Below, piece by piece: positions 43,652 to 51,900 of a stretch of DNA of 64,000 nt. Both the position numbers and the translations under genes were made by a program. The first letter of the stretch is position 1. Each line of letters opens with the position of its first letter. The stretch spans positions 2,418,001 to 2,482,000 of the forward strand of contig NZ_CP018786.1 in NCBI RefSeq assembly GCF_002025665.1, written 5' to 3'. This stretch comes from Chryseobacterium indologenes. Lineage in GTDB: Bacteria; Bacteroidota; Bacteroidia; Flavobacteriales; Weeksellaceae. The notes under the pieces are model-generated. The model was not told the DNA's origin, did not search any database, and saw only the letters and a list, made by a program, of their open reading frames with translations.

Positions 43652-44434
43652 ATGAACGCTAACGACAGCATAAAAATAGATGAACTGAAAAAGCCTTATT
43701 TTGTATGGTTTGAAGAAAACTGGATACATGATGATGTGCTCCATTACCATCAAAAAGGTCAGCTCGTGTATGTGGAGAGTGGTTTTCAGTATATTACTAT
43801 TGAAGAAAAAATCTATCTCCTTCCTCAGAATCATGCGGTATGGATCCCGCCAAATGCTATCCATAAAACCAATTCCCATTCTGAAAAGATCAAGCTGATG
43901 ATCATGTTTGCGGAGATCAGCACCCAGGAACCTTTTTATCATGAAGTGAATGTATTTTCTGTTCCTCCTGTTTTGAAGGAAATGATAAAATATGCAGAGA
44001 AATGGTCTAAGCTGATGACTCCGGATCATCATGAGAGCCTATTTCTGAAAGCATTATTCAACGAACTTCCACGGTTTGTAGAACATTCTCTTACTCTTCA
44101 TATCAGTCTTCCCAAAGATAAACGTCTTACAAAAGTTATAGAACATCTTCACAATCATTACCGGAATGAGATCAAAATGGAAGACCTCAGTGATACAGCA
44201 CTTTTATCTTTCCGTACCCTGGAACGTATTTTCAAAAAAGAAACCGGCCTTACCTTAAGCAAATATCAACAAATGCTTCGTATCCTCAAGAGTCTGGAAT
44301 ATTTGAGTTCAGGAAATCTTACCATTTCAGAAACAGCTTATGAAGTAGGATATAAGAGTGTTCAGGCTTATACCAGAAGTTTTCAGTCTGTGATGCAGTT
44401 CAGGCCAACTGATTTTATTAAAACCATTCAATAA
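43652..44434 (+). CDS. AraC family transcriptional regulator
   Basis: 260 residues. A cupin-like ligand-binding half (about 20-130; HQKGQLVYVESG, LLPQNHAVWIPPNAIH, a typical AraC_binding wording) and two helix-turn-helix motifs at the C-terminus (about 160-258; MEDLSDTALLSFRTLERIFKK and TISETAYEVGYKS regions). The substrate pocket is short and holds two histidines, so a small polar ligand is likely. It most likely activates the divergent CynX/NimT-type exporter gene. Confidence 0.9.
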   Translation: MNANDSIKIDELKKPYFVWFEENWIHDDVLHYHQKGQLVYVESGFQYITIEEKIYLLPQNHAVWIPPNAIHKTNSHSEKIKLMIMFAEISTQEPFYHEVNVFSVPPVLKEMIKYAEKWSKLMTPDHHESLFLKALFNELPRFVEHSLTLHISLPKDKRLTKVIEHLHNHYRNEIKMEDLSDTALLSFRTLERIFKKETGLTLSKYQQMLRILKSLEYLSSGNLTISETAYEVGYKSVQAYTRSFQSVMQFRPTDFIKTIQ

Positions 44435-44616
44435 GCTTTAAAACACGTACAAAGCGGGTCGGGATTTATTAAAAAGAAGAGTTATTAACATCTCAAAACT
44501 TTATATATTCCTTTGTGTAAAAGCGATTGGGGATATTGAAAAAGATAATATTTCACATTTCGTTCATTTTTTCACTTCAATAGCCAATATTCAATTATGA
44601 GATTATTGAAAATAAA

Positions 44617-44640
44617 AAGGTCTCCACGAGTGAAGACCTT
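44617..44640. other. Hairpin AAGGTCT...AGACCTT
   Basis: AAGGTCT (44617-44623) pairs with AGACCTT (44634-44640), with CAC/GTG at 44625-44627/44630-44632 extending the stem. It is followed by an A-run and not by a T-run on the plus strand; on the minus strand it would be followed by T-rich sequence. Confidence 0.5.
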
Positions 44641-44652
44641 AAAAAAACACAA

Positions 44653-44688
44653 ATGATGAAAAAAAATTATTTCGATTCACAAATATAA
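44653..44688 (+). other. 11-codon mini-ORF (MMKKNYFDSQI)
   Basis: Opens with ATGATGAAAAAAAAT, the usual beginning of flavobacterial export signals (MKKNYF), and stops after 11 codons. It follows the hairpin at 44617-44640. It could be a leader peptide or the decayed 5' end of a lost secreted-protein gene. Confidence 0.3.
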
Positions 44689-44739
44689 GCAAAAATCATG
44701 GTATGCAAAACATCATAAGCTTATTTTTTTTAAAAAATA

Positions 44740-45014
44740 TTTATTTTAAGTAAAAACAATTATTCCTTAAATGTTGTTGGTTTTCTTTGGGATTCCGAAA
44801 TTACTAACGGAAAAATATATCTATTTAAATATAATTCGCCACCTGAAGAATTGTATGCCTGTTTTTTATCCAAAATAAAAATGTCGTAAAAAGTGAATTA
44901 TTATCAAAATATGGCTTTGATGAGTCTGTATTCAAACAATTGTTTAACTCTTTTGTGACCCTGCTCATAAAATTTTATAGTTTTTTTGTTCTATTTTGCT
45001 TAAAAACCTGTCAT
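44740..45014 (+). pseudogene. Frameshifted coding remnant
   Basis: Frame starting at 44740 is open and protein-like up to the TAA at 44887 (WDSEITNGKIYLFKYN, PPEELYACFL). The next frame, open from 44847, continues it in style (KSELLSKYGFDES, then LFNSFVTLLIKFYS) up to the start of the hypothetical gene at 45015. A single frameshift near 44885 would join them. No start codon or family was recognised. The upstream part of the 580-bp gap is AT-rich non-coding DNA. Confidence 0.3.
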
Positions 45015-45623
45015 ATGAGTCCAAAGATATTTAAGGGAGTTCCTTCACAAAAATTCGGAGGCTTCCATGATACAGAAAGCAGAAAAGTATTTGAACAGGG
45101 TTTGATTCCGGAAAAGTTTACCATATTAAAAGAAAGATTTTTTTCAGTTAATAATTGGGGAAGTTATAGTGGAAAAGCATTTGCTACATTTAAATTGTAT
45201 GATTTTGATGGGAATCCCGCAGACCGAGAACCTCAAAAAGGAGATTTTATCAGGATTGATATTCCTGGTCCGGGAGAACCTGAAGCTAAAGGATACGATT
45301 GGGTAGAAATAACAGATATCTGTTTCTATCAGGACAGTTTTTCCGAAAGTATATCAATCACATGCAGACCATCAATAGATCCTCAAAATAAAAAAAGCCG
45401 TCATATTGCTCATTTTTACAGTTCTGCAGCAAGCTCAACCTTTATGATATCCAGAAATATAGCTTATTTAAAAGCAGCTGTATACGGACGAAATGAAAGA
45501 CCCAACTTGAATGCTCAGCTCCTGGATGTTTTTAGAAATCTTGCCACTGCTATAGGTGGAATGATGGGGATTGCTAAAATACAATGGAAAGGTCTTACAG
45601 ACGGTTTTTTGAATCTTGATTAA
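45015..45623 (+). CDS. Conserved-looking protein of unknown function
   Basis: 202 residues from the ATG at 45015; a TTG-initiated reading from 44940 is possible, but those residues look like the end of a decayed neighbour. The protein is rich in aromatic residues and has a beta-type middle (GDFIRIDIPGPGEPEAKG near 75-92) and a C-terminal helix-glycine segment (ATAIGGMMGIAKIQW). No family was recognised; the SSAASSTF and NAQLLDVF segments suggest a soluble alpha/beta fold. It lies 85 bp before an MFS-SIP operon but has no sign of coupling to it. Confidence 0.55.
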   Translation: MSPKIFKGVPSQKFGGFHDTESRKVFEQGLIPEKFTILKERFFSVNNWGSYSGKAFATFKLYDFDGNPADREPQKGDFIRIDIPGPGEPEAKGYDWVEITDICFYQDSFSESISITCRPSIDPQNKKSRHIAHFYSSAASSTFMISRNIAYLKAAVYGRNERPNLNAQLLDVFRNLATAIGGMMGIAKIQWKGLTDGFLNLD

Positions 45624-45640
45624 GGCTGTTCTTCCTTTTT

Positions 45641-45654
45641 TGATCTAAGTCAAA
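45641..45654. promoter_or_regulatory. Crp/Fnr-type operator
   Basis: TTGATCTAAGTCAA matches TTGAT-N4-ATCAA at 9 of 10 fixed positions and lies 55 bp before the MFS start, where an activator of the MFS-SIP operon would bind. A crp/fnr-type gene ends the same locus. Confidence 0.6.
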
Positions 45655-45708
45655 GTTTTTTATCTGTTGTACCGGGACCTTTGCACCCGAATATTTTAAA
45701 CAAAATTT

Positions 45709-46884
45709 ATGAGTACAACATTAGAAAAAGGACAGACTATTAATTTCTATCAGGCAACCGCTCCTATTATCATTTCGGTATTTGCGGTCTACCTTACCAT
45801 AGGAATTGCTTTAGGAGTACTTCCCAGGTTTGTTCAGAACACATTAGGCTTTGACAGCATTATTGTAGGACTTGTGATTGGTCTGCAATCATTATCAACA
45901 CTTTTAACCCGTGCCTATTCCGGAAAGATGACAGACACCAGAGGTGCTAAGAAAAGTAAAATGTCAGGTGTAATATTGGCTGTTATTGCTGGGATTATTT
46001 ATGTACTGGCAGTATTATTCCAAGCTAATCCTATTCTGGCACTTGCTTCTCTCTTATTGGCAAGAATTATTCATGGGGTTGGTGAAAGTTTTCTGGTTAC
46101 CGGAGCGTTAACGTGGGGAATAGGCCTTGTAGGACATTCCAGCTCGGGAAAAGTAATGACCTGGAATGGTATTGCCATGTATGCGGGAATTGCAATCGGA
46201 GCTCCCATCAGTATATGGTTAAGTAAAGAATACAATATTCTGCCTGCTTTTCTTTTTATTGCCTTACTTCCGCTGGTAAGCTGGCTTTCCACTGCTAAAC
46301 TTCCTTCTATTCCTGTGGATAAAGATTATGTAAGAACACCTTTCTACAAAATAATTGGTGCCATATCTGGTCAGGGTCTGAGCCTTGCTTTTTCATCAAT
46401 GGCTTTTGGATGTATTGCTTCTTTTATTGCGTTATTTTTCTCTCAAAAAAATTGGGGTGATGCTTCATTGGCTTTTATGATCTTCGGAGCATGTTATGTG
46501 CTGACCAGAATTTTCTTTGCTTCTTTTCCAGATAAATACGGAGGCTTTACAATAGCCTTGATCTCTCTGATTATCGAAGTGGCTGGACAAATGCTGATTT
46601 GGACCTCTGCATCCAAAACATTGGCCATTATCGGATGTGGGTTGACGGGTGTTGGGTTTTCATTGGTTTTTCCGGCTTTGGGAGTTCTTGCCATTCAAAA
46701 AGTAAAACCGCAGATGAGAGGAACAGCACTAGGAGCCTATGTCGCATTTGTTGACCTTTCATTAGGGCTCGCAGGTCCTATAGCAGGATTAATTGCCGGT
46801 TGGTTTGATTATCAGACTGTATACCTGTTCGGAGGCATCAGCTGTATCATTGCAATGATTATTTTACTATTTAACAAAAAATAA
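45709..46884 (+). CDS. MFS transporter of an iron-linked operon
   Basis: 391 residues, about twelve membrane helices. [13 protein letters not shown] near 64-76 is the loop after TM2 and [17 protein letters not shown] near 110-126 is typical of the sugar-efflux/YhhS-like MFS branch. It lies 2 bp upstream of a siderophore-interacting protein gene, so it probably exports or imports a siderophore or its precursor rather than a sugar. An FNR-type site is 55 bp upstream. The substrate is inferred from the neighbour only. Confidence 0.8.
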   Translation: MSTTLEKGQTINFYQATAPIIISVFAVYLTIGIALGVLPRFVQNTLGFDSIIVGLVIGLQSLSTLLTRAYSGKMTDTRGAKKSKMSGVILAVIAGIIYVLAVLFQANPILALASLLLARIIHGVGESFLVTGALTWGIGLVGHSSSGKVMTWNGIAMYAGIAIGAPISIWLSKEYNILPAFLFIALLPLVSWLSTAKLPSIPVDKDYVRTPFYKIIGAISGQGLSLAFSSMAFGCIASFIALFFSQKNWGDASLAFMIFGACYVLTRIFFASFPDKYGGFTIALISLIIEVAGQMLIWTSASKTLAIIGCGLTGVGFSLVFPALGVLAIQKVKPQMRGTALGAYVAFVDLSLGLAGPIAGLIAGWFDYQTVYLFGGISCIIAMIILLFNKK

Positions 46885-46886
46885 AA

Positions 46887-47636
46887 ATGGAACATTCACT
46901 AACATCTCAAGTAAAAGAAACGAAGAAAATACATTCTGTATTTACCGTTAAAAAGAAACTTTTTATTACACCACATTTAATCCGTGTTATATTTGATATT
47001 GATGAAAAACAGGCTGAACTATTGGCGAATGTAAAGTCCGGATCTAATAATAAAATCTTTATCCCCACTGAAGAAGAAAACATCACTCTGATCAGAACCT
47101 ATACCAATAGAAAAATTGACCTGGAAGAAAAAGAACTGAGTGTTGATTTTGTAGCTCATGGTGACAACGGACCAGCTTCTGCATGGGCATTGAAGACCAA
47201 ACCAGGAGGTCTATTGGAAATAGGAATGAAAGAAAGTTCAAAACCGTTAGTTCCGAATGCTGATTTTTATCTGCTTGCAGGAGATGCAACGGCACTGCCG
47301 GTGATTTGTGCCATTTCAGAACAGTTTCCTTCCTATGTAAGAGCAAAAATAATATTGGAAGTGGCAGGTAAAGAGGACGAATTGATCCTGTGTTCTGCGG
47401 CAGATATTTCGGTTGAATGGCTGCACAATCCTCATCCTGAACAGGGAAGCAAGCTTGCAGAAGCAGTGAAATCTGTTCAGTTTCCACCTGGCGTTTTAAA
47501 AGAATATGTTTATATCGCTGCAGAATATTCCACTGTGCATGAACTTCGTACTTACTTCAAAACAACACTGGAATGGGATCCACATGGAATGTACATTTGT
47601 TCATACTGGAAAGCCGGACAGGCAGAAAACCTCTAA
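46887..47636 (+). CDS. Siderophore-interacting protein (FAD-dependent ferric reductase)
   Basis: 249 residues. The FAD-binding region IRTYTNRK near 70-77 replaces the RxYT(x)R motif, followed by [14 protein letters not shown] near 89-102 and the pyridine-nucleotide-type domain with [11 protein letters not shown] near 129-139 and a late YWKAGQAE segment. This is the SIP family (ViuB-like), which reduces ferric siderophores in the cytosol. It is co-transcribed with the MFS gene. It may serve the siderophore of the 18-32 kb locus, although the two loci are 13 kb apart. Confidence 0.92.
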   Translation: MEHSLTSQVKETKKIHSVFTVKKKLFITPHLIRVIFDIDEKQAELLANVKSGSNNKIFIPTEEENITLIRTYTNRKIDLEEKELSVDFVAHGDNGPASAWALKTKPGGLLEIGMKESSKPLVPNADFYLLAGDATALPVICAISEQFPSYVRAKIILEVAGKEDELILCSAADISVEWLHNPHPEQGSKLAEAVKSVQFPPGVLKEYVYIAAEYSTVHELRTYFKTTLEWDPHGMYICSYWKAGQAENL

Positions 47637-47676
47637 ACAGGAAAGAATAAAAGATGTAAGCAAAGCCATTTATCAC

Positions 47677-47684
47677 TATTTTTG
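47677..47684 (+). promoter_or_regulatory. -7 element directly before the crp/fnr-type gene
   Basis: TATTTTTG ends 5 bp before the ATG at 47690. The message would start at or within a few bases of the start codon, so it is probably leaderless. Confidence 0.5.
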
Positions 47685-47689
47685 CTTAC

Positions 47690-48259
47690 ATGCAGGAACT
47701 TTTAACGTCATATATCAAAAATAGAATATCAATAACAGATTATGAATTGGAAACGATACTTTCTTATTTTAAAGTTATTTCCCTGAAAAAAAATGAGTTA
47801 TTACTTTCCAACGGGCAAAACAGCCAGAGAACATTTTTTGTTGTCAATGGCTGTCTCCGTATATTTTTTATTAATGAAGAAGGGCAGGATTCTACCCGAT
47901 ATTTTGCTTTTGAAAATCAGTTTGCAACTGCACTCACCAGTTTTATTACTTCTGAACCCTCTGAGGAATTCATAGAAGCCGTAGAGGATTCAGAAGTATA
48001 TTATATTACTCATAAAGATTTTTATCATCTTCTGGAGATTATCCCTCAATGGGAAAAGTTTTACAGAATATATCTTGAAACTGCCTATGTAAATAATACC
48101 AAAAGACTGATGTCTTTCCTTGTTCAGGATGCACTTGAAAAATACCGCCAGCTTTTGGATGAAAATCCGGTGGTGGTAAGAAGGCTTTCCAATAAATTGG
48201 TCGCTTCATATCTTAATATTTCGCAGGAGACATTGAGCAGGCTGAAGTCAAGGCTTTGA
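47690..48259 (+). CDS. Crp/Fnr family transcriptional regulator
   Basis: 189 residues. Barrel domain about 20-115 (RTFFVVNGCLRIFF near 46-59) and a C-terminal HTH (RLSNKLVASYLNISQETLSR near 165-184). No cysteine cluster and no cAMP-contact cassette, like the other two family members in this window. It follows the SIP gene by 53 bp, has its own -7 element, and may control the MFS-SIP operon through the TTGAT-N4-GTCAA site at 45641. Confidence 0.87.
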   Translation: MQELLTSYIKNRISITDYELETILSYFKVISLKKNELLLSNGQNSQRTFFVVNGCLRIFFINEEGQDSTRYFAFENQFATALTSFITSEPSEEFIEAVEDSEVYYITHKDFYHLLEIIPQWEKFYRIYLETAYVNNTKRLMSFLVQDALEKYRQLLDENPVVVRRLSNKLVASYLNISQETLSRLKSRL

Positions 48260-48378
48260 TTCTTGTTTGATAAACCTAACATTTTTACGAAGAGTTATTA
48301 TTTATTTAAACTGCTTTTAAACTGGCTAAAATTCTCAAAAAATTAATATTACAGCCTTCTCAGAAAAAATTTAAGCCC

Positions 48379-48386
48379 TATATTTG
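48379..48386 (+). promoter_or_regulatory. -7 element directly before the small exported-protein gene
   Basis: TATATTTG ends 5 bp before the ATG at 48392, the same spacing as at 47677-47690. This again predicts a leaderless message. Confidence 0.5.
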
Positions 48387-48391
48387 CACTC

Positions 48392-48754
48392 ATGTTAAAA
48401 TGGTTCTCCATATTATGTTCAATAATGTATGTGCTGGCTACCACCAATGCGGGGGAAGTACTGAAAGTGCCTATGTTTGTGGAACATTTCATGGAATACC
48501 ATGGAAGCTTTTCAGAATTTGTAATGGAGCACTATGATAACCACAAACAGGATTCTGACTGGGATACCGATCAGAAACTGCCGTTTATCAATCCACCTAT
48601 CGTACTTACTGTACACGCCCAGCTTCCTGAGCTTTCATTTGAAATAAAAAAACCTAAGGAAATTACTGTTTCAAAGAAAAGCAGTATCTATAAGGAAAAA
48701 GATTTTTCCAACCAATACCTTTCTCAGATTTTCCAGCCACCACGGCTTTCTTAA
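48392..48754 (+). CDS. Small exported protein preceding a Cus-type efflux system
   Basis: 120 residues with an N-terminal signal-type helix (WFSILCSIMYVLATTNAGE, about 4-22). The mature part has an acidic-histidine segment (HFMEYHGSFSEF and EHYDNHKQDSDWDTDQ, about 32-64) with several histidines and aspartates that could bind metal, and a proline-rich end. Small proteins of this type often precede the cusA-like gene in Bacteroidota, so a periplasmic metal-related role is plausible. No named family was recognised. Confidence 0.6.
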   Translation: MLKWFSILCSIMYVLATTNAGEVLKVPMFVEHFMEYHGSFSEFVMEHYDNHKQDSDWDTDQKLPFINPPIVLTVHAQLPELSFEIKKPKEITVSKKSSIYKEKDFSNQYLSQIFQPPRLS

Positions 48755-48955
48755 TTGACTTTACATTGAAAATTAATGCTTTATGTTTTTACCTAAAGCA
48801 GTGAATTCTTGTTACATATCAATTAATTCGTAATGCATTGTATTGATGCTTAAACCTTAACCAGAGAAGTTACAAACACTTGTTTTGATACTTTAAGTTT
48901 TGGGTGAATCTCAGCTTTTATAAAGCATTCCGGATTATCAATTAATAGTTTTTCC

Positions 48956-51900
48956 ATGTTAAATAAAATTATTGAGTTTTCTGTAAAGAATAAACTCATC
49001 ATTGCTCTGTTTACAGTAGCTCTCATCCTTTTTGGAGTCTATGAAACCACTAAACTTCCCATTGATGCCCAGCCGGACATCACCAATAATCAGGTTCAGA
49101 TTATTACTACTGCTCCTTCTTATGGTGCTGCAGATATAGAACGCCTTGTTACATTTCCTATCGAACAGGCCACCAGCAATATCAGCGGAATTACGGAGCT
49201 GAGAAGTTTCTCACGATTCGGACTTTCATTAGTGACTGTAGTTTTTGATGATAAGACGGATGTGTATTGGGCTCGTCAACAGGTTCAGGAACGGTTGCAG
49301 CTTGTTCAGGACAATATACCAGCCGGAATCGGTAAACCGGAATTAGGGCCTATTTCAACAGGATTGGGAGAAATTTTCCAATATGTGATACGGGCAAAAA
49401 AAGGATACGAAAATGTATATGATGAAACAGAACTGAGGACTATCCAGGATTGGGTGGTCAGAAGACAACTTCTTGGAACTAAAGGTGTGGCGGATGTCAG
49501 CAGTTTCGGAGGAAAACTGAAACAATATGAAATTGCCATTAATCCTAATAAACTACAAGCATTCAACATCAATATCAATGATGTTTTTGCCGCGCTGGAA
49601 AAGAATAACCAGAATACCGGAGGTGCATATATTGAAAAGAAAGAAACTGTTTTGTTTATCCGCAGTGAAGGGCTTCTGGGAAGTACGGAAGATATTGGAA
49701 GCATTCAGGTAGCGGAAACGAAAGAAGGCATTCCGGTACATATCAAAGATGTAGCTTCTGTGAAAATAGGTTATGCAACAAGGTATGGCGCTATGACTTA
49801 TAATGACACTGGAGAGGTTTCCGGAGCTATAGTTCTGATGCTGAAAGGTGAAAATGCCAATGTAGTGATTGGAAATATCAAACAAAGACTGGAGAAAATT
49901 CAGGAGTCCTTACCGGAAGGAGTAGTAATTGAGCCTTTCCTTGATCGTGCTAAGATGGTGAATAATACCATCAGTACTGTAAAAACAAACCTGATGGAAG
50001 GAGCTTTGATTGTGGTTTTCATTCTGGTATTATTTTTAGGAAATTTCAGAGCAGGATTATTGGTGGCTTCTGTTATTCCTTTGGCCATGCTTTTCGCCAT
50101 TATCATGATGAATATTTTCGGTGTAGGAGGAAATCTTATGAGTCTTGGAGCGCTGGATTTTGGTCTTATTGTAGACGGTGCCGTCATTATTGTGGAATCC
50201 GTGCTGCATCAACTTGCCCATAAAAAGCATTTTGGAAAAGACAATATGCTCAGCAAAAGAGAAATGGATGATCAGGTTTCCAGCTCTGCTACCAAAATGG
50301 TTAACAGTGCGGTTTTCGGGCAGATCATTATCTTAATCGTATATCTTCCGATTTTTACCCTTCAGGGAATTGAAGGGAAAATGTTTAAGCCTATGGCTCA
50401 GACCGTTGCCTTTGCCCTGATTGGAGCATTTATTCTTTCCCTGACTTATATTCCGATGATGAGTTCTCTGGTATTAAGCAGAAAGAAAAAAGAAAAAGAG
50501 AACATCTCGGACCGCGTCATGGATAAAGTGGAAACCGGACATCAGCAATTACTGATGAAAGCTCTTAAATTCAGAAAAACGATCATCATTGGCGTATTGA
50601 TCCTGTTTGCAGGTGCTGTTTTTACCCTTTCCAGAATGGGTGGAGAATTTATACCCTCTTTGGAGGAAGGCGACTTTGCTGTTGAAATGAGAATTCTTCA
50701 GGGAAGTAATATCAATGAAACCAAAAAAGCCACCACACAGGCCGCACATATCCTTTTAACACAGTTTCCTGAAGTAGAAAAAGTAGTCATGAAAATTGGG
50801 AGTGCAGAAATTCCTACAGAACCTATGCCTATGGATTCCGGAGATATGATCGTTGTTTTAAAGCCTAAAAAGAAATGGACTTCCGCAACAACATTTCCTG
50901 AGCTTTCTGATAAAATGAGCAAAGCATTAAGCGTTATCCCAGGCCTCACCACCAGTTTCCAGTTTCCGGTACAGATGCGTTTCAATGAACTGATGACGGG
51001 TGCAAGACAAGATGTAGTCTGCAAGATTTACGGTGAAGATCTGGACAGCCTTGCCACGTATGCCAAAAAGATTGGAAGCATTATTAACACTGTAAAAGGT
51101 GCACAGGATCTATATATCGAGCCGGTAGTAGGAGCTCCACAGGTTGTGATTGATTATAACCGTTCGGAACTGTCCCGATATAATATTTCAGTTGCAGATA
51201 TCAACAGAGTGATTAATATGGCTTTTGCCGGACAAACTGCAGGAGCATTGTATGAAGGTGAGAAAAAGTTTGATATCGTTGTCCGAATGGATAATGAACA
51301 TAAAAAAGATATTACAAGCATCCAAAACCTTCTGATTCCTACCACTTCAGGAGAACAGATTCCTTTGTCTCAATTGGCTAAAGTAGAGCTTAAAAACAGT
51401 CCGAACCAGATTCAGAGGGAAGATACTAAAAGGAGAATTATTGTAGGTTTTAATGTGAGAGGAAGAGATGTTCAGAGTATCGTGGAAGAACTTCAGCAAA
51501 AAACAGATAAAAGCCTGAAATTATCACCGGGCTACACTGTTTCTTATGGAGGAGCTTTTGAAAATTTAAATGAAGCCAAAGCCAGACTGGGAATTGCAGT
51601 TCCTATTTCGTTAGTGATGATTTTCCTGCTCTTATTCTTTGCTTTCGGTTCTGTAAAACACAGCCTGCTGATCTATACAGCCATTCCTTTATCTGCGATA
51701 GGAGGTGTGTACTTTCTGGCGTTGAGAGGAATGCCTTTCAGCATCAGTGCAGGGGTAGGATTTATTGCATTATTTGGAGTTGCCGTACTTAATGGAATTG
51801 TTTTGATATCAGAATTTAACCGATTGAAAAAGAATGGAATAGTAAATACGAGCAGAATTGTACTCATAGGAACAAAAATCAGGCTTCGTCCGGTTTTAAT

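Noticed and set aside
44940..45014. N-terminal 25-residue extension of the unknown protein from a TTG codon
   Set aside because: The extension looks like the end of the decayed upstream frame, and ATG at 45015 is a better start.
48755..48955. Hidden small gene before the RND pump
   Set aside because: No ORF with protein-like content on either strand; nothing else seen in these 200 bp.
49306..49704. 132-codon minus-strand ORF inside the RND pump gene
   Set aside because: Opposite a conserved pump domain; serine/leucine-rich shadow composition.
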